A stretch of DNA of 64,000 nt. Source: Saccharothrix sp. S26. Lineage in GTDB: Bacteria; Actinomycetota; Actinomycetes; Mycobacteriales; Pseudonocardiaceae. The number at the start of each line of letters is the position of its first letter. The first letter of the stretch is position 1. Positions 36,846-46,525 of the stretch are shown piece after piece. The notes beneath the pieces are model-generated. The model did no database searches. It saw only the letters and a program-made list of their open reading frames with translations, and had not been told where the DNA came from. The DNA is taken from NCBI RefSeq assembly GCF_021390395.1, contig NZ_JAJUWT010000002.1, forward strand, positions 62,001-126,000, given 5' to 3'. The translations under genes were made by a program, and so were the position numbers.

Positions 36846-37440
36846 ACCCCAGCCGCTGTGCACCCGACCACCACGCGGAGAACCGCCAGCCTGCGCCTGC
36901 CGGCCTGCTGTGTGCCCAACCACCCGCGCGGACCGGCCTGCGTGCGCCCACCTACCCGTCCAACCACCGACCCCCAACCACGGACCCCCAGCCGCTGTGC
37001 ACCCCGACAACCATGCGCGGAACCGCCAGCCTGCGCTTGCTGGCTCACCTCAACCTCTGCCTTGAACTGCCGTCCGTCACGCGCGGGATCGCCGGCCTGC
37101 GCCTGCCCGCCTGCCGTGCGCCGGACCACCCGCGCGGGACCGGCCCGCGTGAGCCTGCCTACCCACTTCAACCACCGGCCCTCAGTCGCCGTGCGCGCGA
37201 CCACCATGCGAGGGGACCCCCGGCGTCCTCCTGCCCGCCCACTCCCGACCAACTCACCCCGAACCGCCGTGCACCCCGACCACATGCGCGGAATCGGCTG
37301 GCGTGCGCCTGCCTACCCGCCCCCACCACCCACGTCCGACGAACATGTGCCGGACCGCCGTGTTGGGGACCGCCCGCCTGCGCCTGCCCGTCCGCCGGCC
37401 TGACAGCCGTGCGCCCAACGCCCGTGCGCCGGCCACCCGT
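36846..37440 (+). repeat. Degenerate long repeats in gene-free DNA
   Basis: A 51-bp block at 36850-36900 (beginning CAGCCGCTGTGCACCC) recurs at 36989-37040 with few changes, 139 bp away. Related shorter units built on GTGC-n-CCGACCACC...GCGCGG...CTGCGCCTGCC recur near 36909, 37112, 37188, 37269 and 37340. Open frames here are Pro/Arg/Thr-rich on both strands and lack ribosome sites, so none is called as a gene. Confidence 0.65.
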
Positions 37441-38240
37441 CCCCGCTCGCCTGCACCTCACCGCCCTTGCCCGCCTGCCCCTGCCCGACCATCCGTACCG
37501 GCCCCCGACGATCCACGGCTCTCGGTCCGGCAGCACCACCCAACCGGCCGCAACCGACACCCATCGCCCACGCCCAACCGACGCACCCAACTCAGCGACC
37601 CCGCCGAACCGGCCGGGCGTGGCCCAACCCCGACACCGGGCCTGCCCCGACCGACCGGCTGGAGGTCCCAACCCAACGCGGCCCCGATCCGCTGGCTGCC
37701 CGCTGCCATCGGATCCGTCGCGTCGACCCACAAGGAAGGAGGAGCCGACCGAGCGCGCGAGGCATGCGCTTGGTAGCTAGCCGGCGCTCGGATGATCACC
37801 AGTCGCAGTGGTGTGGGCACGCTCGGTGATAGGGGGATCGAGGGGTGGCTTCGTGATCCCGTATCCGGCCTCCGGTGGCACCGCCGGCGTGTTCGCGAAC
37901 AAGATCAACCCGGCCGCGAGTGGTTGTGATTTCGGTCTCGATTGGTGTGGTGGGATGCGTCGGAGTGCGACTACACGGCGTAGTCAGACAGTGGCGAACG
38001 TGGGATGAAGGGAGGGTGGCGCGAAAGTTGCGGGACGCTTCGGGTCACGAATCAGTGATCCTGGGCCCTCGATCACCCGTGCAGGGGAGTGAACACCTGG
38101 GCTTTCCGGGGCCTTGACAGTTGGCCTCGGGTCGACTCGCGCGACCTCACGGTGGTCTGACCGTTGACCCGTGAGGATGATGGTGACAGAACGAACCGCT
38201 TAGGGGCACGGACTGGGTAGTCGCCGAGCCTCGCGAATCG
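37441..38240. other. Gene-free stretch
   Basis: No convincing coding sequence on either strand. The C-rich skew fades after about 37730. Between 37990 and 38030 GTGG/GGGAGGGTGG motifs loosely resemble MraZ boxes but lack the 10-bp period. The function is unknown. Confidence 0.5.
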
Positions 38241-38289
38241 TATCCTGGTTGTGACGCCCCCCGGGCGGGGCGTCCGCCGGGACCGGCGG
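38241..38289 (+). promoter_or_regulatory. DUF3040 promoter -10 and two leader hairpins
   Basis: TATCCT (38241-38246) as -10, then two adjacent hairpins in the leader: GACGCCCC/GGGGCGTC (38253-38274) and CCGCCGG/CCGGCGG (38274-38289). Confidence 0.5.
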
Positions 38290-38337
38290 CAACCGTGATT
38301 ACCCGGCGCCCGCGACCGCTGTGCCGGAGGAGGAGCC

Positions 38338-38721
38338 ATGCCACTCTCCGAGCACGAGCAGCGACTGCTCGACCAGATCGAGCGCGCGCTCTACGCCGAG
38401 GACCCGAAGTTCGCATCCACTGTGCGCGGTGCCAAGCTGCGCAAGCCGTCACGACGGCGTCGCATCCAGGGCATCGCGTTGTTCGCCGTGGGTGTGGCGC
38501 TGCTGGTGACGGGTGTGATGTTGCCGAAGCTCGCTGGTATCCCGGTGGTGAGCGTGGTCGGCTTCCTGTTGATGTTCTTCGGCGTGCTGCTCACCGTGAC
38601 GACGTTGCGTCGTGGTGACCAGGGTGCCGAGGAACCCAGCGAGGAGGGAAGCCGGCCCAGCCGCAGCTCGTTCTCACAGAAGATGGAAGAACGTTTCCGT
38701 CGCCGTTTCGAGGACGAGTAG
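38338..38721 (+). CDS. DUF3040 domain membrane protein
   Basis: 127 residues. N-terminal PLSEHEQRLLDQIERALYAE is the DUF3040 signature; two membrane segments follow (GIALFAVGVALLVTGVML, VVSVVGFLLMFFGVLLTVT), then a charged tail (EERFRRRFEDE). The family is found next to mraZ/dcw clusters in actinobacteria (M. tuberculosis Rv2169c) and is of unknown function. ATG with GGAGGAGG just upstream. Confidence 0.92.
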   Translation: MPLSEHEQRLLDQIERALYAEDPKFASTVRGAKLRKPSRRRRIQGIALFAVGVALLVTGVMLPKLAGIPVVSVVGFLLMFFGVLLTVTTLRRGDQGAEEPSEEGSRPSRSSFSQKMEERFRRRFEDE

Positions 38722-38753
38722 TCCGCGCGACAGCCCGACCGAACGACTGAACA

Positions 38754-38798
38754 ACGCACACGGCCCGCCCCGGAAACTTCGGGGCGGGCCGTGTGCGT
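38754..38798. terminator. Long bidirectional terminator
   Basis: Perfect 19-bp stem with a 7-base loop between the convergent DUF3040 and transglutaminase genes. Confidence 0.85.
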
Positions 38799-38863
38799 GT
38801 CGTCCTGGTCAGTGGGCCGGGGCGCAGTGCCCCGGCGTCACCCCACCAACCGGTGGTTCCCGA

Positions 38864-41329
38864 TCACCCGTCGGAGTCCAGCTCCGCCGGCGGCTTCGGC
38901 TGGAGCACCGACCGGGGCAGCACCTTCGCCTTCAACGCCAACGGCGCGTTGCGGTTCAGGCTCTGGCGCACGCTGTCGACCGCGCCGGGCAGGGACGGGT
39001 CCGCCGCCGCCTGCGTGCTGTACCAGGACCGCTCCACCGCGCCGACCACCGCGCGCAGCCCGTCACGGCCCTGCTCGTCCAGGTTGTGCGCCCGCACCAA
39101 CCGCCGCGCGGCCACCCGCACGGTCTCCGTGCGCGGCACCCTCGTGCCCCGGTCCACGGACTCGGCGACCAGCTCCTGCCAGGCCGCGCCGGCCGCGTCC
39201 GGCCCCAGCCCGGCCACCGCGCGCAACCGCTGCCGCCGCCGCCAGGCCCGCACGGCCGCCGGAGTCCCCGCCGCCAGCACCAGCAGCACCACCACGGCCA
39301 ATGGCCACGACAGCAGCGCCACCGCCAACGCGAGCACGACGGCCCACCCGACCACCGCGGCCGCCAAGGCCGCCGGACGCAGCCACGGCAGCCGCAGCAG
39401 CCGCGCCAGCCACGCCGGCCGTTCCTTCCGGGCCCCGCCGACGCCCACGGCCACCGTCGCCAGCAGCGCGATCAGGCCCACGACCCACAGCGCCACCAAG
39501 TGCCACGCCGGCGTCGGCTCCGCCTCCTGCGTCGTCCCGTCCTGCCCCTGCGCGTCCGGCGCGGCCGAAGCCGAGGCCGACGCGCCCACGGTCGTGGTGG
39601 TGGTAGTCGTGGTCGTCTGGCCGGTGCTGGAGCCGTCCTCCTCGTCGTCCGGGTCGAGGCCGGCGATGTACGGCGGCGTCACGCCGCGCCCGTCCGACAG
39701 CGGCGTGGGGTCGAACGTCATCCAGCCGTAGCCGGGGAAGTAGATCTCCACCCACGCGTGCGCGTCCTGCGACGTGATCGTCTGCACCTCACCGGTGGCG
39801 TAACCGGCCGTGAAGCCCAACGCCACGCGCGAGGCCATGCCGACCGACCGCGCCATGATCGCCATCGCCGACGCGTACTGCTCGCAGAACCCCTTGCGGC
39901 CGTTGAGCACGAAGTCCTCCAACGCGTCCACCGACGTGTTGCTGTCCGCGGTCTGCGTCGTGTACTGGTAGCCCTGCGTGCCGTCGGTGAAGTGCCGGTA
40001 CAGCGCGGTCGCCCGGTCGAACTGGTTGTCGTACCCGGCGACGATCTGCTGCGCCAACTCCGCCACCGGGCCCTCGACGCCCGGGGCCTCCAGGTACGCG
40101 GGGTCGACGTCCAGCTGACCGAGGGACTTGCGCAGCGTGTCCGCCGACGGCGTGTCGAACACCGTCTCCAGCCGGTACGGCTCCGACTTGCGCGGTCGGA
40201 CGCTGTAGATCATCCCCCGGCCCGGGTCGTACCTCCAGTTCTCGTCGACGTCCTGCACCGCACGCGGCCGGCCGTAGACCGGCAGCCAGTTGTCCACCCA
40301 GTTCACCGGCTCGATCCGGACGCTGGTGACCTCGCCACTGCCGGGGTCGCCGGGCTGCTCGGGCAGCGGCCCGTTCGCGGGCACGCCCTCCGGCATGTTC
40401 CCGCCCAGCTCCCAGCCCTTGTCCGGCACGTACTGGCGCAACGTCATCGCCCGCAGGTACGCCGACGTGGCCGGCATGTCCCGCACCCGGAACAGCTCGC
40501 GCGGCGCGCCCTGGTTGAGCATGCCGCGCAGTTGCGTCATCGGGTCGATGCCCAGCCCGCCGCTGCCACCGCCGATCTCGTCACCGGTGCCCGGCAGCCT
40601 GCCGACGGTGCCGACCAGGGTCAGGCTCCCGCCCGCCAGCAACGCCACCACCACGGCCAGCCCGGCCACCGCGGTCGCCGCCGGTCCCGACCCGCTGTTC
40701 CCGGCACCGGACCGCCTGCCGCGCCACGCCTCGTGCCGGTGCTGCCCGTCCACGGCCAGCAGCAGCGCGAACGCCCCCGCGCCGAACACGAACGTCCACA
40801 GCGGCAGCATCTCGTCGGCCAACGACGCCGGCACCGCGAACACGCACAGCAGCACCAGCCCGGACGCGGCGGGCGCGGCCAGGCCGACCGCCAGCGTGTC
40901 CACCAGGATCGCGACCAGCCCGATCGCCACCATCACCAGGCACCGCATGGCCGGGCTGTCGGGCACCGGCGGCACACCGGTCTGCACCTCCGACAACGCC
41001 TCGCCCAGGACGCCCAGCAGGTCCTGCAACGACTGCGGGCCGGGCAGCACGACCAGCACGCCGCTGCGGGTGAAGATCGTCACCAGCAGGCACGTCAGCG
41101 CCAGCACCTGCCCCAGGGCGGTCACCGGCGCGGGCAACCGGGTCGCCCGCAGCAGCACGCCCGTGCCGCCCACCACCGCGATCGCCACGGCCAGGTACAC
41201 CAGCCACAGCACGCCGGAGATCACGCTGGACAACGCCGTCGCGGCGCACAGCGTGGCCAGGCCGGCGACCGCGGGTGTCGCGCTCACCACCCAGTTGCCC
41301 TCGCCCGCCGCGGCCGTCCTGCCGGTCAT
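38864..41329 (-). CDS. Transglutaminase-like membrane protein (TgpA family)
   Basis: 821 residues. Seven or so N-terminal membrane segments (to about 240), an extracytoplasmic transglutaminase-like cysteine protease fold, a further membrane helix (LVALWVVGLIALLATVAVGV) after a Thr/Ser-rich stretch, and a C-terminal DUF4129-like domain ending near LPRSVLQPKPP. Catalytic triad: Cys in KGFCEQYASAM, His in QDAHAWVEIYF, Asp in MTFDPTPLSD. ATG 41329 overlaps the DUF58 stop. The MoxR-DUF58-TgpA trio is conserved; it is suspected to act in envelope maturation, with no defined substrate here. Confidence 0.93.
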   Translation of the reverse strand: MTGRTAAAGEGNWVVSATPAVAGLATLCAATALSSVISGVLWLVYLAVAIAVVGGTGVLLRATRLPAPVTALGQVLALTCLLVTIFTRSGVLVVLPGPQSLQDLLGVLGEALSEVQTGVPPVPDSPAMRCLVMVAIGLVAILVDTLAVGLAAPAASGLVLLCVFAVPASLADEMLPLWTFVFGAGAFALLLAVDGQHRHEAWRGRRSGAGNSGSGPAATAVAGLAVVVALLAGGSLTLVGTVGRLPGTGDEIGGGSGGLGIDPMTQLRGMLNQGAPRELFRVRDMPATSAYLRAMTLRQYVPDKGWELGGNMPEGVPANGPLPEQPGDPGSGEVTSVRIEPVNWVDNWLPVYGRPRAVQDVDENWRYDPGRGMIYSVRPRKSEPYRLETVFDTPSADTLRKSLGQLDVDPAYLEAPGVEGPVAELAQQIVAGYDNQFDRATALYRHFTDGTQGYQYTTQTADSNTSVDALEDFVLNGRKGFCEQYASAMAIMARSVGMASRVALGFTAGYATGEVQTITSQDAHAWVEIYFPGYGWMTFDPTPLSDGRGVTPPYIAGLDPDDEEDGSSTGQTTTTTTTTTVGASASASAAPDAQGQDGTTQEAEPTPAWHLVALWVVGLIALLATVAVGVGGARKERPAWLARLLRLPWLRPAALAAAVVGWAVVLALAVALLSWPLAVVVLLVLAAGTPAAVRAWRRRQRLRAVAGLGPDAAGAAWQELVAESVDRGTRVPRTETVRVAARRLVRAHNLDEQGRDGLRAVVGAVERSWYSTQAAADPSLPGAVDSVRQSLNRNAPLALKAKVLPRSVLQPKPPAELDSDG

Positions 41330-42600
41330 CAGCCCACCTCCGTGCGCACCACCGGGCCGCGGTTGCCCGCGCTGTGGCACAGCTCCTGCCAGACCTGCCC
41401 CATCGGGGTCGACGGCCGCGCCACCACCACGCCCCACCCCGCGCCGCTCAGCAACCGCTGCGCCTCGGTGGGATCCGGCGCGGGCTCCTCCGACGTGGAC
41501 GCGGACCCCCACGCGCCGACGTCCATCACCACGGCCAGGCTGCGCGTCCCGCGCGGCCGGTTGCGCACCAGCGCGTCCACCACGGCCGGCGTGCTGCCGC
41601 CGAGGATCGCGATGACCTCCTGGCCCGCGCCGGGGTCCAGCCCCGCGGCGGGCTCGCGGCGGTGCGAGGGCTGCAACGCGGCCAACGCGTCCAGCACCAC
41701 CGCGTCGCTGTACCCGCTGTCGCCCGGCCCGCCCGCCAGCACCCGCCCGTCGTCACCGACCAGGCGCACCTGGTGGCCGTAGCGGTGCAGGTGCAGGCAG
41801 ATGGAGGCGGCCAGCGACACCGCCCACTCCAGGCTCGCGCCGGGACCGCTGCCGCGGTGCGCGACCAGCCGGTGGTCCAGCAGCACGGTCGTGCCGCCGC
41901 GCCACGGCCGCTCCTCGACGCGCACCATCAGCTCGTCGCGCCGGGCGGTCGAGCGCCAGTGCACCTTCCGCAGGTCGTCGCCGTGCCGGTAGGGCCGCAC
42001 CACCGCGTCGTCCTCGCCCTGCCCGGCGCGCAGCCGGATCGAGCCGTCGTCGCCCGACCCCATGCCCGACCCGCTCGGCAGACCCGTCAGCGCCACCACG
42101 CGGGGCACCACGACCAGCCGGCTGCGGCCCGCCATCTCGCGGTCGAACTCGGCCAGGCCGAACGGGTCGGTGATCCGGGCCATCAGCGGGCCCACCTGCT
42201 GCACGCCGCGCATCACGGGCTTGAGCTGGTACCGCAGCACGGTCACGATGTTGCGCGGCAGCCGTTCCACCAGGAACCGCGGGCGCGCGCCCAGCGCGTA
42301 CGGCACCGCGTCCTCCAGCAGCAGCCCGCCGGTCGGCAGCCGACCGGCGCTGCGCAGCTCCACCCGCACGTCCGTGGCCGAACCCACCTGGACGCGGCTG
42401 GGGTGCAGCAGCCGGGTCGCGTGCAGGCCGACCCTGGCGCGCTGCGCGAGCCAGGCCGCCAGCAGCGGCAGGGCCACCACGAACGCCGCCACGCGCAGCA
42501 GGTCCCGCTCGTTGAGCACGATCGCGCACAGGCCGGCCGCGAACCCCGCGGCCAACAGGCACCGGCCCCGGGTGGTCAGCCCGGACAGGGCTCCGCGCAT
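41329..42600 (-). CDS. DUF58 domain-containing protein
   Basis: 423 residues. Two N-terminal membrane helices (CLLAAGFAAGLCAIVLN, VAAFVVALPLLAAWLA) and the DUF58 core RPYRHGDDLRKVHWRSTARR followed by ELMVRVEE, which leads into a von Willebrand A-like fold (TTVLLDHR). It lies 1 base behind the moxR stop and overlaps the transglutaminase start (ATGA), so all three are coupled. Confidence 0.93.
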   Translation of the reverse strand: MRGALSGLTTRGRCLLAAGFAAGLCAIVLNERDLLRVAAFVVALPLLAAWLAQRARVGLHATRLLHPSRVQVGSATDVRVELRSAGRLPTGGLLLEDAVPYALGARPRFLVERLPRNIVTVLRYQLKPVMRGVQQVGPLMARITDPFGLAEFDREMAGRSRLVVVPRVVALTGLPSGSGMGSGDDGSIRLRAGQGEDDAVVRPYRHGDDLRKVHWRSTARRDELMVRVEERPWRGGTTVLLDHRLVAHRGSGPGASLEWAVSLAASICLHLHRYGHQVRLVGDDGRVLAGGPGDSGYSDAVVLDALAALQPSHRREPAAGLDPGAGQEVIAILGGSTPAVVDALVRNRPRGTRSLAVVMDVGAWGSASTSEEPAPDPTEAQRLLSGAGWGVVVARPSTPMGQVWQELCHSAGNRGPVVRTEVG

Positions 42601-42601
42601 G

Positions 42602-43738
<1,137 letters not shown>

Positions 43739-44097
43739 TCGACCTCCTGGAGCAGGGCGCGGCCCTACCGCGACCGGTTCGCGGTGGCGGTGAGCGTTTC
43801 ACGCAGTGTGTCAAACCAGGGCGAAGCGCCCTACACCGATTGAACAGTTTCGCGGACCGGGTTTCCACGGCCGCCGCGACCACCCTCTCCACCCCGCCCC
43901 ACCACGACTCCCCACCACGGGCACCGATGAACCGGTTTTGCCCGATTTCGCTGGGCCATCCGGGTGGAGTTCGGGCCTGTCGGGCTCACCCGCGGAGGTG
44001 GTCGCGGCCGGCGTCCCCCACCGTGCTCCACCCCGGCCATCTTCGCTCTACCTGCGTAAACGTTCCAGGACCAGCTGTGCAACCACCCGTTTCAGCG
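43739..44097. other. Intergenic, divergent moxR/mraZ region
   Basis: No gene seen. It must hold the moxR promoter; the mraZ promoter starts at 44098. Base composition is normal. Confidence 0.6.
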
Positions 44098-44139
44098 TTG
44101 ACTGTGGTGAAAAGTGGGGTACTGTGGCGGCCGGTGGGG
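44098..44139 (+). promoter_or_regulatory. mraZ promoter with four MraZ boxes
   Basis: -35 TTGACT (44098-44103), 16-base spacer, -10 TACTGT (44120-44125). MraZ-type boxes TGGTG (44105), TGGGG (44115), TGGCG (44125), TGGGG (44135) repeat at exactly 10 bp across the promoter, as expected for autorepression by MraZ. Confidence 0.8.
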
Positions 44140-44198
44140 CAGACGGGGGCCTCACTGCCGGTCGGAAGTGGAGCTTCCGGCGTCGGGAGGTGGGCGCC

Positions 44199-44630
44199 GT
44201 GTTCCTGGGCACGCACTACCCGAGGCTGGACGACAAGGGCCGACTGACGCTGCCTGCGAAGTTCCGGGACGCGCTAGCGGGGGGTCTCATGGTCACCAAG
44301 GGCCAGGACCACTGCCTCTACGTGTTCCCGCGGGCCGAGTTCGAGCAGATGGCGCGCAAGGTGGCGGAGGCTCCGTTCACGAACGAGGCCGTCCGCGCCT
44401 ACCAGCGCTACCTGTTCGCCGGGACCGACGAGCAGCGGCCGGACGGCCAGGGCCGGGTGTCGATCGCACCGGAGCTGCGGCGGTACGCGGGGCTGACCAA
44501 GGAGTGCGTGGTCATCGGCGCGATCAACCGCCTGGAGATCTGGGACGCGCAGGCGTGGCAGCGCTACCTCGAGGAGCACGAGGACAGCTACGCCACGGCG
44601 CGCGAGGAGGTGCTGCCCGGCGTCTTCTAG
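44199..44630 (+). CDS. mraZ: Transcriptional regulator MraZ
   Basis: 143 residues, the standard length. Two SpoVT/AbrB-like halves with the DxxxR signature: [16 protein letters not shown] and [21 protein letters not shown] 44199 has GGGAGG (44185-44190) upstream; longer in-frame starts would extend into the promoter. MraZ forms a ring and represses the dcw promoter. Four candidate boxes are present upstream. Confidence 0.97.
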   Translation: MFLGTHYPRLDDKGRLTLPAKFRDALAGGLMVTKGQDHCLYVFPRAEFEQMARKVAEAPFTNEAVRAYQRYLFAGTDEQRPDGQGRVSIAPELRRYAGLTKECVVIGAINRLEIWDAQAWQRYLEEHEDSYATAREEVLPGVF

Positions 44631-44698
44631 ATCGGCTGGCTCGGCCGTTGTTTCGAGGTTTCGGGTGCCGTGAGGCCTCGGTCCGCTCGGCTTTCGGC

Positions 44699-44747
44699 CC
44701 TGGCGCACCTTCCCCGGCGCCAGGTCCGACGGGCGGGCGGGGACCTG
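44699..44747 (+). promoter_or_regulatory. Competing hairpins between mraZ and rsmH
   Basis: CCTGGCGC/GCGCCAGG (44699-44706/44717-44724) and CAGGTCC/GGACCTG (44721-44727/44741-44747) share bases 44721-44724, so only one can form at a time. Confidence 0.4.
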
Positions 44748-44798
44748 ACGACACCCGAATTTCTTGTCTTGTGAGGGGGGACCATCAAGGAAGGGGAC

Positions 44799-45746
44799 AT
44801 GGTGGAGCAGGCGCGTCACGTGCCGGTGCTGCTCGACCGCGTCCTGGACCTGCTGGCCCCCGCGTTGGCCGATCGGGACGCCGTGTTCGTGGACTGCACG
44901 CTCGGCCTGGGCGGGCACTCCGAAGCGGTCCTGCGCGCGCACCCGAGGGTGCGGTTGGTCGGGCTGGACCGCGACCCGCAGGCGATCGAGCTGTCCCGGC
45001 GGCGGCTGGAGCCGTTCGGCGACCGGGTGCGGTTCGTGCAGACGACCTACGACGGGATCGTCGAGGCGGTCGGCGGCGCGAAGGTCGACGGGATCCTGAT
45101 GGACCTCGGGGTGTCCTCGCTGCAACTGGACGCCGAGGAGCGCGGTTTCGCCTACGCCAAGGACGCGCCGCTGGACATGCGGATGAGCGCGGGCACCGGG
45201 ATGACGGCGGCGGACGTGCTGAACACGTACTCGGTGGACGACCTGACCCGGATCCTGCGCGACTACGGCGAGGAGCGGTTCGCCCGCAAGATCGCCGGCG
45301 CCGTGGCGCGGGAACGGGAGCGCGAGCCGTTCACCACCAGCGGCCGGCTGGTCGAGCTGCTCTACGACGTGGTGCCCGCGGCGACCCGCCGCACGGGCGG
45401 CCACCCGGCGAAGCGGACGTTCCAGGCGTTGCGCATCGAGGTGAACCAGGAGCTGGAGTCCCTGCGCCTGGCGTTGCCCGCCGCGCTGTCGGTGCTGGCC
45501 GTCGGCGGGCGGATCGTCGTGGAGTCCTACCAGTCGTTGGAGGACCGGATGGTCAAGCGGGCGTTCACCGCGCTGGCCACGTCCACCTCGCCGCAGGACC
45601 TGCCGGTCGAGCTGCCCGGCCACGGTCCCCAGCTGAAGCTGGTGACCAGGGGCGCGGAGCAGGCGAACGAGCAGGAGATCGAGCAGAACCCCAGGGCCGC
45701 CTCGGTGCGACTGAGAGCGGCGGAACGCGTCCGGGAGGCGACATGA
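44799..45746 (+). CDS. rsmH: 16S rRNA (cytosine(1402)-N4)-methyltransferase RsmH
   Basis: 315 residues. [22 protein letters not shown] (SAM loop), [19 protein letters not shown] and PLDMRM are diagnostic. Methylates N4 of C1402 in 16S rRNA. Also called mraW. ATG 44799 with AAGGGG just upstream. The stop overlaps ftsL by 4 bases. Confidence 0.97.
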   Translation: MVEQARHVPVLLDRVLDLLAPALADRDAVFVDCTLGLGGHSEAVLRAHPRVRLVGLDRDPQAIELSRRRLEPFGDRVRFVQTTYDGIVEAVGGAKVDGILMDLGVSSLQLDAEERGFAYAKDAPLDMRMSAGTGMTAADVLNTYSVDDLTRILRDYGEERFARKIAGAVAREREREPFTTSGRLVELLYDVVPAATRRTGGHPAKRTFQALRIEVNQELESLRLALPAALSVLAVGGRIVVESYQSLEDRMVKRAFTALATSTSPQDLPVELPGHGPQLKLVTRGAEQANEQEIEQNPRAASVRLRAAERVREAT

Positions 45747-46474
45747 CCGCACCGGCACGGACCGGTGGCGGCGTGCCGTCCTCGTCCCGTCCGGCCAAGC
45801 CCCGCGAGCGCGCGCTGAAGGCCGTGCCCGCGGAACGACGCCGTTCGGCCGCGGCGGAACGCGCCTACGCCCGGCGGGCCCAGCGCACGTCCTCGAAGCG
45901 CGGCCCGGCGGTGACCCGTCAGCCGACGGTGGCGCCCAAGGCGCCGTTCGTGGTGATGGTGATGGTCGTGCTCGGCGTGGGCATCGCGGCGATCATGTGG
46001 CTGGCGACGCAGGCGACCGCGGACTCCTACCGGTTGCAGGACGCGCGCGCCGAGGAGACCCGGCTCGCGCGGCAGGTCGAGCAGTTGCGGCAGGAGGTCG
46101 CGCTGGCGGAGTCGCCGCAGAGCCTGGCCGAGGCCGCGGCGAAGCTCGGCCTGGTGCCCGCCGGCGACCCGGCCCGGTTGCGGCAGTTGCCGGACGGGAC
46201 GATCGAGGTGTACGGCAAGCCGTCCGCGGTCCAGCCGCCGCCCCCCTCGTCGTCCACCGCGCCACCGCCCGCCGGTCAGACCACCCCGCCCGCGCAGGGG
46301 CAGCAGCCGCCGCCGGAGGGCCAGGCCGGGCAGGACGCGGGCGGCCAGCCGCCCGCCCAGGGCCAGCAGCCGACGGGTCAGCAGCCGACCGGTCAACAAC
46401 CGGTCGGTCAGCAACCGACCGGTCAGCAACCGACCGGTCAGCAACCGACCGGTCAGCAGCCGCCGCAGGGCTAG
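45743..46474 (+). CDS. ftsL: FtsL-like septum protein with GQQPT repeats
   Basis: 243 residues, bitopic. A basic cytoplasmic region (to about 70), one membrane helix ([20 protein letters not shown]), a coiled coil (about 95-125, [20 protein letters not shown]), then a long Pro/Gln-rich external tail ending in about six GQQP(T/V) pentapeptides. Actinobacterial FtsL is recognised by position and topology rather than sequence; it recruits FtsW/FtsI with FtsB/DivIC. The tail is unusual in length and regularity. ATG 45743 overlaps rsmH. Confidence 0.88.
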   Translation: MTAPARTGGGVPSSSRPAKPRERALKAVPAERRRSAAAERAYARRAQRTSSKRGPAVTRQPTVAPKAPFVVMVMVVLGVGIAAIMWLATQATADSYRLQDARAEETRLARQVEQLRQEVALAESPQSLAEAAAKLGLVPAGDPARLRQLPDGTIEVYGKPSAVQPPPPSSSTAPPPAGQTTPPAQGQQPPPEGQAGQDAGGQPPAQGQQPTGQQPTGQQPVGQQPTGQQPTGQQPTGQQPPQG

Positions 46475-46525
46475 CGAGCACGACGCCAGCGACACCGTGG
46501 AACAGCCGGTACCAGGAGGTCAGTG

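Noticed and set aside
36546..37440. CRISPR array
   Set aside because: Repeats are tandem or degenerate without constant spacers, and no cas genes are near.
36551..37780. 409-codon Pro/Thr/Arg-rich frame in the repeat region
   Set aside because: No ribosome site, no domain, low complexity, and equally long frames exist on the other strand; the region is repeat-driven.
37808..38008. Short plus-strand frame of 66 codons
   Set aside because: No ribosome site, neighbours, or recognisable sequence.
37990..38030. Second set of MraZ boxes upstream of DUF3040
   Set aside because: GTGG motifs occur but not at a 10-bp period and not next to the predicted promoter.
38612..41782. Frame of 1056 codons opposite the transglutaminase gene
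   Set aside because: Shadow of the TgpA gene, Gln/Arg/His-rich, begins inside the DUF3040 gene.
43831..44082. 83-codon minus-strand frame between moxR and mraZ
   Set aside because: No ribosome site; Gly/Arg-rich, overlaps the promoter area.
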